From: Flammeovirga sp. EKP202
Lineage (GTDB): Bacteria > Bacteroidota > Bacteroidia > Cytophagales > Flammeovirgaceae
DNA length: 64,000 bases
Assembly: GCF_014534745.1 (NCBI RefSeq)
Contig: NZ_JACVVP010000002.1
Span: forward strand, 124,001 to 188,000
Reading direction: 5' to 3'
Shown here: positions 52,771 to 61,435 of the stretch, piece by piece
Layout: every line of letters starts with the position of its first letter
How positions within the stretch are numbered: position 1 is the first letter of the stretch
Program-made: the position numbers and the translations under genes
The notes under the pieces: generated by a model
What the model was told of the DNA's origin: nothing
The model's database searches: none
The model's input: the letters and a program-made list of their open reading frames with translations, nothing else

Positions 52771-55221
52771 TTATCTGATCATCAGTTTTTTGTCATAGTA
52801 ATTCCCATCTTGGTCAATCACTCTGATCAGGTAAACTCCAGAATTAAAGGTTAACCCTTTTGACAATCGGAGGGACTGAGATGTATTTTGCTCTTGATGT
52901 ACTAATTGACCTTTCATATTGTAAATCAAAATATCAGCGTTTTCAATACCTTTCAAATCAATGGTAAATGTACCATTAGATGGATTAGGGAAAACCGTCA
53001 CTGCTGAAGCTTCTTCTTCAATGAACGATGTATCACGCTGACGAGCAGAAGACGATCCGGAGGTCAATACTTCAAACTCATTGATACTTACCCAATCACC
53101 AGTATAATTATGAGCCCCTTCGACAATAAGTTTTACATAACGTCCAGAGGCATTAAAATTGTCATTCAACGGTTGGGTAGTGCTTGTATTTCCCGTTCTA
53201 TCCACCACCGTATTAAAGCCACTATTTGGTGAATTAGACACTCGAATTCTATATTGATAGGCTCTATCAAGGTAAGTCCACATTTTTGTACCCGTGATAT
53301 TTTGAGTACTACCCAAATCAATTACTACTGTTTTAGAGAATCCCTGAGCACTCCATCGAGAATTGTCGCTCACATCACCGTCTAACAAATTAGCTGCTAC
53401 ATTTGGTGCTTGTTCGGCAGTAACAGATTCAATTGTTACATTCACTGATTGTACATTGACTGTTATACTAGACGAAATTGTACTCAATCCTTCTTCATCA
53501 TAAGCTACAGCGTCAATCGTGTAAGTGCCAGTAGTGGTAGGTGTCCATGTAACTGTGTAAGGAGCTGTTTTGTCTTGTTTGTAGAATGCATTATTTATCC
53601 TAAAATTCACTTTGTGTATGGAACCATTATCTGATGCATTAGCTCCTAACGATATTACGCTACCAGGAGCAACTGTAATGTTATTCGCAGGAGAAGTCAT
53701 GTTGACTACTGGAGGAGTATTGGTCGGAATCCCTAAATCTATAATTTGCAAGTAAAGCGGTTGGGCATCGCCTGATAGACGCTCCATCATATAGTAATAG
53801 ACTTTTCCATCCTTGACATATACTTGACCATGTCTAAATCTTTTTCCACTCGTTGCCTCATATACGCGAGTAAAATTATTGGTACCACCTATTCCTTTTT
53901 CAATAAATACTCTTCCCGAACTATTTAAGCCAATAATGTAAATATCATCACCAGATGTATAAATTCTTTCCGCACCCGAAAAATTAGTAGTGGTTGTAAA
54001 GTTAGAATTGCCCGCCTTTTTATAAGTATGCACATTTTTAGTGACATTAAACTCGTTGTCTTTGACCTTCCCTACAAAATGTACATCTCCGTTTTGCGTC
54101 ACGGTCCAATCAAACCCACTCACAATGTACACCTTGTTTTTTTGAGTCGTAGCGACCAAATCACCCGGTTCAGAAATTTTGATTTTATCTGCATCAAGAA
54201 GTGGTAAAGAAAAGCCTTTACCTTTATCATCTTTCCAATTACTCGTTCCGTTCTGATTATCAGAATAGGCATAATAGAAACCGTTTTGATACTGGAATTT
54301 ATCATTATTGTTACTAGACCTTCTTTGGAAACCGATTCGAATTTTCCCATTAACGTATTTCATATTGCCATACAAACCCCAGTTGTAAGCTTCTCCCTGC
54401 CCCTTTGCATTCAGCACATTGAAACTGGTAAAATTAGACCAAGTGGAGTTGCTGGCATTGTACTTACTAAACTTATAGGCTCCATTATTATTCCCTCCTT
54501 CTCTGATGTATACAAATAGATCTCCTTGATCATTCAAGAAAAATTTAGGATACGTCAAACCTGAAAAGTTGGCATAATCTTCACCTCCATTTAGACTCAA
54601 ATGCTTATAATTACCACTTGGGCTATTTACAAACAACGATAATTTAAATTGACTATCAGAGACCGTTGCTGCATTAGCTACAGAATAAGAGTATCTAAAA
54701 TAATCATCACTCAAACTTCCATCTGATGGCTTTGTTCTGGAATAAGCGTGCATATCATACAGCAAATGTATGGTACCATTCAAAGGGCTTACCCCAACGG
54801 CAATTGTATTGTGTGATTCACCAATCCACCATTTATTTTGATAACCGGTATGTCGGTGGGGAAACTCAATGGTTTTCACCACACCCGTACTTTTATTGTA
54901 CCTTGACAACATCACTTGACGATTGCTTTTACCTCCTTTGTACCAGGTCATAAAAACAAAACCATCAAACTCAGTGATACAATCTCCATGGGCAGAGATT
55001 TTTGGTCCGAAGAAGTAATCGTAGTCTGTTCCGGTGTTAGAGGCAGAACCGCCCACTTTCTGACCATCAAAATGTAAACCGATGTCGGAAATTTTGGTTT
55101 CAGATTCAAGTGTTACTTGACCCAATACCATAGTAGGAAAATAACAGACACAAATTACCCATAGCAATGAATTAGATGTAATCCGCTTCGCTAAAACGTT
55201 TAGATTAGCATAAATTTTCAT
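52771..55221 (-). CDS. Secreted BNR_4-type beta-propeller lyase, ulvan-lyase-like (paralogue 2)
   Basis: The architecture is the same as its neighbour: signal peptide (1-34, ending MVLGQ), propeller, Ig-like domain, F5/8C domain and T9SS sorting tail (816 aa). The candidate catalytic set is kept: His137, His158, Tyr224 and Arg240, with the same 21 and 16 spacings. The propellers differ at many positions, so the two may differ in cleavage preference. The gene is upstream of paralogue 1 on the same strand; the 218-base gap holds a MITE-like element. It has a long 5' non-coding region. The family call is inferred from motifs and context with sulfatase and deacetylase genes about 10 kb away. Confidence 0.75.
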   Translation of the reverse strand: MKIYANLNVLAKRITSNSLLWVICVCYFPTMVLGQVTLESETKISDIGLHFDGQKVGGSASNTGTDYDYFFGPKISAHGDCITEFDGFVFMTWYKGGKSNRQVMLSRYNKSTGVVKTIEFPHRHTGYQNKWWIGESHNTIAVGVSPLNGTIHLLYDMHAYSRTKPSDGSLSDDYFRYSYSVANAATVSDSQFKLSLFVNSPSGNYKHLSLNGGEDYANFSGLTYPKFFLNDQGDLFVYIREGGNNNGAYKFSKYNASNSTWSNFTSFNVLNAKGQGEAYNWGLYGNMKYVNGKIRIGFQRRSSNNNDKFQYQNGFYYAYSDNQNGTSNWKDDKGKGFSLPLLDADKIKISEPGDLVATTQKNKVYIVSGFDWTVTQNGDVHFVGKVKDNEFNVTKNVHTYKKAGNSNFTTTTNFSGAERIYTSGDDIYIIGLNSSGRVFIEKGIGGTNNFTRVYEATSGKRFRHGQVYVKDGKVYYYMMERLSGDAQPLYLQIIDLGIPTNTPPVVNMTSPANNITVAPGSVISLGANASDNGSIHKVNFRINNAFYKQDKTAPYTVTWTPTTTGTYTIDAVAYDEEGLSTISSSITVNVQSVNVTIESVTAEQAPNVAANLLDGDVSDNSRWSAQGFSKTVVIDLGSTQNITGTKMWTYLDRAYQYRIRVSNSPNSGFNTVVDRTGNTSTTQPLNDNFNASGRYVKLIVEGAHNYTGDWVSINEFEVLTSGSSSARQRDTSFIEEEASAVTVFPNPSNGTFTIDLKGIENADILIYNMKGQLVHQEQNTSQSLRLSKGLTFNSGVYLIRVIDQDGNYYDKKLMIR
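52921..53613 (-). repeat. Duplicated C-terminal module cassette (copy 2)
   Basis: This is the partner of 50276-50968. Long runs are identical, for example around GATACTTACCCAATCACCAG in both copies. Confidence 0.8.
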
Positions 55222-56061
55222 AGTAAAATATTTAGATTAGTACAGCGAAAAATTTAGCAATACCCATCGTGCTGCAAGAATAGGCATTGGCTATTCTTGA
55301 GATAACACCTTTTCACTGCCGAGTCTGATTGTATTGAATGAAAGCAATGAATAAGTAATAGTGAATTTGCTTCATTACTTTATGATTGATTCTATCCAAA
55401 ATAGAATTAAAGAGGGTAGTTTAGATTTTCTATCTTTTCATTTCATAACGTGTACATTTAAGTTTCCCTTACCGTATAACTAATATTATACGCTACAGGC
55501 TTCACTTGATAAGTGACCGAAAATAATAATCCGAACGCTACTTCTCTAAAGCGATCTCTAGATATCAATACAATAAAGTCATTCAATGATTTTAAATTGA
55601 AAGTATACGGAATTGCCTTAAGTTATTTGACAGTGGTACCTACTGCACAAACAAAAGTGGTATTCGTAATCATTGTAATCTGCTCAAATCTCAATACCAT
55701 ACATCAATCATTGCACACTGAAGTAAGATTGTCGATTTGTGTAATAATCAGCTGGTGTAAAAGTAATGTTACTCAGAATTCCATTTAGATGTAATACATA
55801 AATTTCAATGCTAGCCAATTTCATTTCATCCTGTTTGAGTAGAGTTGATTCCTATTTCATTTTCTTTCTTTTGTACAAAACGCTATGGTTTCATTAATTC
55901 ATCTCAATCATCAATATACTCTTCTTCATAGCTTCTGACTAGCTGATTCAAATATGATCGTTCACTTAAAAAAAATCATCCAAAAAGCATGGACTATAGT
56001 GTAAAAAATACATGTAATGGACTATTTGGCAAATATTAAATCATCGTCTACAATTAAATAC
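55222..56061. other. Long non-coding region upstream of lyase paralogue 2
   Basis: About 840 bases show no gene I can support. A GTG-initiated frame of 91 codons at 55513 has no family features and unusual composition. Apart from the hairpin at 55276 no motif was recognised. The length and position suggest a regulatory region or decayed DNA. Confidence 0.5.
55276..55298. promoter_or_regulatory. Hairpin in the lyase leader
   Basis: Perfect 8-base arms AAGAATAG / CTATTCTT enclose seven bases. It lies 55 bases upstream of the lyase start codon and could be an operator or a leader stem. There is no T tract, so it is not a terminator. Confidence 0.35.
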
Positions 56062-56450
56062 ATTGTAAACTAAGTTTTCGAATATTAATAATATTTAGAA
56101 ATCGGGAGATTTCTGCTGATCTTTAGGACACGAATGTCGCTATCGCTTAACATTCGCGCCAGTGGACTTTCTACTCAATTCGTTTGGTAGTGCTTTCCAT
56201 AGGCCTTGAAGGGAAAAGCGTTAAGAATTACATGGATTGAGCCGTTAAAAATGATTTTGTTGTTTGAGCGCAGCGAGTTTAAAATCATTTAGGCGAGAGA
56301 AATGGAATTTAGCTTTTGACTTCGAAGCCTTGAATTTTTTGCTTCTTTTTGTTTCAAGACAAAAACGAAGAGGAAAGAAGCTTGAAAGTAGATCCTATAA
56401 ATGCTTACAGAAAGGTCAATTAAAAGTTGGCAAAAATTTAGTTTACAGTG
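56062..56450. mobile_element. Non-coding TIR element, TTGTAAACTAA family (copy 2)
   Basis: The ends TTGTAAACTAAGTTTT and (reversed) CTGTAAACTAAATTTT are terminal inverted repeats. The 56202-56400 core matches copy 1. The left part differs from copy 1 and holds two other hairpins, AGAAATC / GATTTCT and CGAATGT / ACATTCG. Both copies are in the same orientation and preceded by AATACA. The 72-codon frame inside it is not a gene. Confidence 0.7.
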
Positions 56451-56537
56451 TGCTGAATGATCTAGTGATGGAATGTAAGTGAGTAATTAATTCCCTACAT
56501 ATTATAGAGATTCGTTTACTTCAAATTTTTATTATAG

Positions 56538-56576
56538 CAAAAAAAGGAATGCAGCTTTAAACCACATTCCTTTTTA
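56538..56576 (-). terminator. Terminator of rpiB-DUF4293
   Basis: The arms AAAAAGGAATG / CATTCCTTTTT enclose a 13-base loop 26 bases after the DUF4293 stop on the minus strand. Confidence 0.8.
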
Positions 56577-56601
56577 ATCTTTATCGATATATCAATTCAG
56601 G

Positions 56602-57078
56602 TTAGTCTCTTAATCGACCACTGATTGAATCTTTTACTTTTTTCTCGTCTTTTTGGATAAAACGATTAGCCATAGAATTGAATAAGATGGCAAAAACAGG
56701 TAAGAAGAATCCTATTTTGTATTGTCCTTGAACTCCATCCATTAACTCAGTACCTTGCAAGTAACCGTAGTAAAGGTTTAAACCAATTACAGCAAATATC
56801 AAAAGGCTGTTGACTAAGTTTAGTTTCATTTGGTTCATTCTATTTTTGAATGAAAATAATGAAGCTAAAGCCACAATGCCTGACAATCCTGCAACTACTG
56901 CAATTGCGATAGTGTTAACTGATTCTACTAAATTACCATTTTCAGAAATGGTCAATTGCATCGCAGTTAGCACAGCTTGTTTCGATTCTGTGGCAGATAC
57001 CCAAATTTGTGATGAAACAATAGCACCCATTGCCACTGCCACCAACAAAAGAAAAATTGATTGTATTCTCTGAATCAT
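56602..57078 (-). CDS. DUF4293 membrane protein
   Basis: The start MIQRIQSIFLLLVAVAMG is the hallmark of DUF4293, a Bacteroidota-specific family. Four TM helices are predicted (about 5-25, 56-78, 88-106, 124-140), with a charged C-terminal tail (KDEKKVKDSISGRLRD) that is cytoplasmic. The gene starts 21 bases after rpiB on the same strand, so they are co-transcribed. No function is known. Confidence 0.88.
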   Translation of the reverse strand: MIQRIQSIFLLLVAVAMGAIVSSQIWVSATESKQAVLTAMQLTISENGNLVESVNTIAIAVVAGLSGIVALASLFSFKNRMNQMKLNLVNSLLIFAVIGLNLYYGYLQGTELMDGVQGQYKIGFFLPVFAILFNSMANRFIQKDEKKVKDSISGRLRD

Positions 57079-57099
57079 GTTTGTTTGATTTGTCTTCCT

Positions 57100-57528
57100 T
57101 TATACAGGAATCTTGTCTACTCTATTTTGATGACGTCCTCCCTCGAATTCAGTCGAAATGAAAGTATCAACAATCTCAATTGCTCTTACCAAAGAGATAA
57201 AACGAGCTGGAATTGATACTACATTAGAATTGTTGTGCTGACGAGTCAACTGAGCCAAAACGGGTTCCCAACATAAGCCAGCACGGATACCTTTGTGCTT
57301 GTTTGCTACAATAGAAACACCAATACCACTTCCGCAAATAGTGATACCAAACTCATACTCACCATTTTCTACAGCTTCCGCCAATGGGTGTACATAATCA
57401 GGGTAATCACATGAAGCTGTTGAGAAAGGACCAAAATCTTTTACTTCGTGTCCGTTTGCTTCTAAATGCTTAATGATCTCTGCTTTATATTCAAAGCCAG
57501 CGTGGTCGCCACCAATTGCCAATTTCAT
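57100..57528 (-). CDS. rpiB: Ribose-5-phosphate isomerase B
   Basis: This enzyme interconverts ribose 5-phosphate and ribulose 5-phosphate in the pentose phosphate pathway. The RpiB/LacAB signature is complete: GGDHAGFEYK (6-15), catalytic Cys in ITICGSGIGVSI (about 63-74), and the N-KGIRAGLC block with the active-site Asn and Arg, followed by RQHNNSNVVSIPAR. At 142 aa it is the usual size. A TAAATTTG promoter element lies 72 bases upstream. It is followed directly by the DUF4293 gene. Confidence 0.96.
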   Translation of the reverse strand: MKLAIGGDHAGFEYKAEIIKHLEANGHEVKDFGPFSTASCDYPDYVHPLAEAVENGEYEFGITICGSGIGVSIVANKHKGIRAGLCWEPVLAQLTRQHNNSNVVSIPARFISLVRAIEIVDTFISTEFEGGRHQNRVDKIPV

Positions 57529-57600
57529 TTTTTGACTATTTATTATTTAAAAATCAATGGAATGACAAGCAAATCACTATTGCTTAACTCATCATGAACG

Positions 57601-57608
57601 CAAATTTA
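57601..57608 (-). promoter_or_regulatory. -7 promoter element for rpiB
   Basis: The minus strand reads TAAATTTG, matching TAnnTTTG. Confidence 0.4.
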
Positions 57609-57701
57609 ACCAATTAATTTTCCTAGTTGATCTGTTGAGGTAAGAATTGCATCTTTTTTATTCAGTTTTTGTATTCAAGTGTTAAATTTTGAACACAATT
57701 G

Positions 57702-57733
57702 TTTTAAAAGTCGATTTTTAAAGATTATTTTTG
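57702..57733 (+). promoter_or_regulatory. Promoter of the ACT-domain gene
   Basis: A -33-like TTTT at 57702-57705 and -7 TATTTTTG at 57726-57733 are 20 bases apart. The element overlaps the TTG that would start a longer frame, so the ATG at 57761 is the true start. Confidence 0.5.
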
Positions 57734-57760
57734 GCACTCACTAATCTTAATAGTCTCAAC

Positions 57761-58429
57761 ATGGTCACACTTGCCGAAGTAATAGCGGAACTTATCAACG
57801 AATCACCTTTTATTCAAGAGGGAATTGCAGAAGGTATTATTAATTACAGTGCCTTAGCTAGAAAGTTCCACTCAGAAGTTGAAAAAAGATTCGGCAAAGA
57901 AGTACAGCAAGGGGCCATTGTGATGGCATTGAAGAGGATGGCTCATAAAATCAATGCCACAGAGTTAGAAGATCAAGCGAAAGAATATATCCGACATATG
58001 GGTGATATTTTGGTACGTTCAGACCTTGTCGATTTCGCCTATAAAAACTCCCCTACTCTTATTCGTGCCCAAAAAGAATTACTGGAAATGGTGCAAAACA
58101 GTAGCACCGAACTTTTCCATGCTTCTTCAAAAGGAATGCATGAAACCAACATTATCACCAGTAAATCTTTCGCACCCAAGGTAAAAGAACTTTTCTTCGG
58201 TGAAGAGAAACTCTCAGAGATTACGGAACTTGCCGCCGTCACCATGCGTATGCCAATTACTTATGATAAAGATGCTCCCGGGGTATTTTATTTTATCTTA
58301 AAGATTTTGGCGTGGAATAAAATCAACGTAGTCGAGTTCATTTCCACTAAACATGAATTCTCCATTATTATTGAAAAAGAAGAAATCAATCATACATTTA
58401 AGCTATTGCATGATATGAAAAATAGCTAA
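57761..58429 (+). CDS. ACT-domain regulatory protein
   Basis: This 222-aa protein has a helical N-terminal part (about 1-65) with INYSALARKFHSEVEKRFG followed by IVMALKRMAHK, which looks like a helix-turn-helix arrangement. The C-terminal third (about 150-220) contains an ACT-like domain resembling the regulatory half of aspartokinase (PGVFYFILKILAWNKINVVEF, then FSIIIEKEEINHTF), with no kinase catalytic domain. It may be a ligand-responsive transcription regulator (inference). Such proteins are sometimes misnamed aspartate kinase. It is divergent from rpiB. Confidence 0.65.
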   Translation: MVTLAEVIAELINESPFIQEGIAEGIINYSALARKFHSEVEKRFGKEVQQGAIVMALKRMAHKINATELEDQAKEYIRHMGDILVRSDLVDFAYKNSPTLIRAQKELLEMVQNSSTELFHASSKGMHETNIITSKSFAPKVKELFFGEEKLSEITELAAVTMRMPITYDKDAPGVFYFILKILAWNKINVVEFISTKHEFSIIIEKEEINHTFKLLHDMKNS

Positions 58430-58753
58430 TACCTAGATAAAAATATCATTCAATTTAATCTTTGTAAACTTGGCTTTCTATTGAAGAGAAATCCCCTAAA
58501 GCTTTAGATCAAAACACCTTGATACATCCCGACTTACAGTTATAGAGGCACAAACATTGGAAATTAGCACCTTAAATTGTGAGGGATTGACAAACTAACT
58601 CTTTTATCTAATTAGTATATTTAAGTCTGAAATATACTTTTAAGTAGAGGGAAATGACAATAGAAAAAAATAGCATAATTGACCTTAAAGCAACTCTTTA
58701 TTTCAATATCACCTTCCTCATTTATTTCTAAAGCATTCCACTTTTGATTGATC
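58430..58753 (+). other. Intergenic region without recognised gene
   Basis: These 324 AT-rich bases separate the ACT-domain gene from the helicase gene. I see no terminator, repeat, RNA or consensus promoter that I would defend. Confidence 0.4.
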
Positions 58754-61285
58754 ATGGAAAAATTCAAAGGCATAGTACACCGCGTTACGTATCATAACAA
58801 AGAAAATGGATGGACGGTCATCAGGGTAAACCCTGCCGACAGACCTCACGAACAAATCACCGTTACGGTACATCAAGCCAACGTTTTTGCGGGTGCTACT
58901 TTAGAGTTTGAAGGAGAATGGACTACTCACCCCAAATTTGGGGATCAATTCAAAGCACATTCTACTATTGAAAAAAAACCGGCAAGTTCGTCTGCCTTAG
59001 AAAAGTATATCGGATCAGGTTTGATTTATGGTGTAGGACCTAAAATAGCCAAACGGATTGTCAATCACTTCGGGAAAGATACTTTGGATGTTTTTGAAGA
59101 GAATATTGAACGGTTAACAGAAGTGACAGGAATTGCGACTACAAAACTGGATCAAATTAAAGCCTCTTGGACGGAACATCGTGAAATCAGAAATGTGATG
59201 CTATTCCTTCAGGAATTTGGAGTAAGTACGCTGTTTTCTGTCAAAATTTATAAGACGTATGGCAATGATGCGATCAAAATTTTGAAAGAAAACCCTTACC
59301 GTTTGTCAAAAGATATTTATGGAATTGGTTTTTTCTCAGCGGATAAAATTGCGTTGAGTATGGGGATTGCAAAGGACAGTCCGAAACGAATGAGAGCGGC
59401 AATCAGTCATGTGCTTTCGGCAAGTAGAGAACAAGGGCATTGTTATCTTGAATTAGAAATTATCCATCAAAATGTAAAAGCATTACTCAAAGAAGATTTT
59501 AAGGAGCTAGTGATTTCTGAAATTGAGGCCATGGAAAAGGATAACGACCTCTGTACTAGAATGAAGCAAATGGGTGAATTAGAAATCAAATGCTATTATT
59601 CTAAATCCCTTTTTTATGATGAATTGAATACCGCTAAGATTGTCAAATCCTTCTTATCCGAAAAAGTAAATGTGGATGCTGAGCGTGTAAAAAGATGGCT
59701 GGATTTATTCAACTCCAAACAACAATTTCCTTTAAGCGATGAACAGTTTGATGCCGTCTATGGTGCAGTACAACAACCTTTCTCGATCTTAACTGGCGGA
59801 CCTGGATGTGGTAAAACGACAACGACAAAGGCTTTGGTGAGATTGCTTTTAGCCATGAAAAAGCGTGTTTTGCTAGCAGCACCAACAGGCCGTGCCGCAC
59901 AACGAATGGGAGAAGTAATTGGAAGAGAAGCACAAACTATTCACCGTTTATTAGTATGGCAACCTAATACGGGACAATTCAAAAAGAACGAAGAAGATCC
60001 TTTGGAAGTGGATTTTATCATTATTGATGAATGCTCAATGCTGGATATTTCCATTTCGGCTTCATTACTGAAAGCCATTCCAAAATCAGCCCAAGTACTC
60101 TTTATCGGCGATCCTAATCAGTTGCCTTCAGTGGGTGCAGGAAACGTGCTGAAAGATTTAATTGAAAGTGAAGTAATGCCTTGTTTTCACCTCAAGAAAG
60201 TATTCCGTCAGGCACAAGAAAGTCAGATTATCAAGTTTGCCCATCAAATTATAAAACGACAAATTCCGAGAGTAGAATCTCCTATTAATACGCCAACGGT
60301 ATGGGAGGACAATATGGATTGTTTGTTTATAGATTCAGATGAAGCGACAAAAGAGCAAACGCAATTCATCAAGAAAATGACACAATCTATGAAGTATGTC
60401 ATCCAAAATGAAGGAGTTGCATTTGTCAAAGAAAAGGGAGCAGAAGGGGAAGAAGATACTTATAAATCCGTGACGCAAGAAGACGATATCTACATTCACA
60501 CTACCTCTGAAAATGAGATTGAAGAAATCAAAAAAACAGGCGGAAGGTCTTTTGTATTTCATATCCCCAATCATTATTTACATGCTGACTTGCAAACTTT
60601 AATTCAATCAGAAGATCATGCTTCTGCTTTGAAAACTATTATGGAGGAAATTCACCCTTGGTCAAGTTTGCATTATGGATTTGTAGCTTCAGAAATGGTG
60701 GTTCGACTGTACGGAAAAACGATCAAAGAGAAAGTAGGTTCCAACTTAGAAACTCAAATCCTAACACCAATGACCGTAGGAAGCATGGGTGCTAGAAGCC
60801 TCAACCAATTGGTTCAAGCAACCTGTAATCCTGAGGCACAAGGAAAAGCGAGCCTTACCATTGGTGAGCGTATTTTCAGAATGGGAGACCGAGTGATTCA
60901 AAAAAGAAACAACTACGATCTTGAAGTGTTCAACGGCGATATCGGCAAAATTTCATCTATAGACACTTCCAATGTTCAACTTGCCGTTGATTTTGGGTCG
61001 GGTGAAAATGCCAAAACAGTATTTTATGAAAAACAAGATCTTATCGACCTTGACCTGGCCTATGCCATTACAATACATAAATCTCAGGGTAGTGAATTTG
61101 ATGTCGTTATCATTCCTGTTGTAATGCAACACTTCAATATGCTCTATCAAAATTTGATTTATACAGCACTCACAAGGGCCAAGAAAATGGCCATTTTTGT
61201 AGGAACTCGTAAGGCTTTTGGCATTGCGGTGAGGAATATTGATAATAGGGCTAGGAAGACGATGTTGAAGGAGATTTTACAATAG
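58754..61285 (+). CDS. recD2: RecD2-like SF1B DNA helicase with an internal insertion
   Basis: This 5'-3' helicase is of the RecD2 type, not bound to RecBC. The N-terminal OB-like domain (GIVHRVTYHNKENGWTVI) and HhH region (LIYGVGPKIAKRIVNHFG, YGIGFFSADKIA) precede the motor: Walker A GGPGCGKT at 348-355, the Q-motif side LSDEQFDAV, Walker B IIIDECSM, GDPNQLPSVGAG, and the late AYAITIHKSQGSEFD and LIYTALTRAKK. Between about 540 and 640 a charged insertion (KEKGAEGEEDTYKSV, DDIYIHTTSENEIEE) is absent from the family members I know, which run nearer 740 aa. The ATG at 58754 is preferred to the TTG at 58748. Confidence 0.9.
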   Translation: MEKFKGIVHRVTYHNKENGWTVIRVNPADRPHEQITVTVHQANVFAGATLEFEGEWTTHPKFGDQFKAHSTIEKKPASSSALEKYIGSGLIYGVGPKIAKRIVNHFGKDTLDVFEENIERLTEVTGIATTKLDQIKASWTEHREIRNVMLFLQEFGVSTLFSVKIYKTYGNDAIKILKENPYRLSKDIYGIGFFSADKIALSMGIAKDSPKRMRAAISHVLSASREQGHCYLELEIIHQNVKALLKEDFKELVISEIEAMEKDNDLCTRMKQMGELEIKCYYSKSLFYDELNTAKIVKSFLSEKVNVDAERVKRWLDLFNSKQQFPLSDEQFDAVYGAVQQPFSILTGGPGCGKTTTTKALVRLLLAMKKRVLLAAPTGRAAQRMGEVIGREAQTIHRLLVWQPNTGQFKKNEEDPLEVDFIIIDECSMLDISISASLLKAIPKSAQVLFIGDPNQLPSVGAGNVLKDLIESEVMPCFHLKKVFRQAQESQIIKFAHQIIKRQIPRVESPINTPTVWEDNMDCLFIDSDEATKEQTQFIKKMTQSMKYVIQNEGVAFVKEKGAEGEEDTYKSVTQEDDIYIHTTSENEIEEIKKTGGRSFVFHIPNHYLHADLQTLIQSEDHASALKTIMEEIHPWSSLHYGFVASEMVVRLYGKTIKEKVGSNLETQILTPMTVGSMGARSLNQLVQATCNPEAQGKASLTIGERIFRMGDRVIQKRNNYDLEVFNGDIGKISSIDTSNVQLAVDFGSGENAKTVFYEKQDLIDLDLAYAITIHKSQGSEFDVVIIPVVMQHFNMLYQNLIYTALTRAKKMAIFVGTRKAFGIAVRNIDNRARKTMLKEILQ

Positions 61286-61368
61286 AAAAAGTCAAATCAC
61301 CTCAATAATTCATAGACTGATTTTACCTAGTCTATACCTATAAAGCTCAAAAGAGATTTAAGTCTCCG

Positions 61369-61404
61369 AAAAAAAAGCCAACCTATTTAGAATAGATTGG
61401 CTTG
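61369..61404 (-). terminator. Terminator of the minus-strand secreted protein gene
   Basis: AAGCCAA pairs with TTGGCTT with an inner CTATT / AATAG stem. On the minus strand the stem is followed by eight T. Confidence 0.8.
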
Positions 61405-61435
61405 TGATTTAAGTAGTACCTTATGTTGAAGGAAT

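Noticed and set aside
55513-55788. A 91-codon GTG frame upstream of lyase paralogue 2
   Set aside because: It has no signal, domain or ribosome-binding context, and composition resembles the surrounding non-coding DNA.
56264-56482. A 72-codon frame within the second TIR element
   Set aside because: It follows the hairpin core of the repeat. The matching stretch in copy 1 is not open in the same way.
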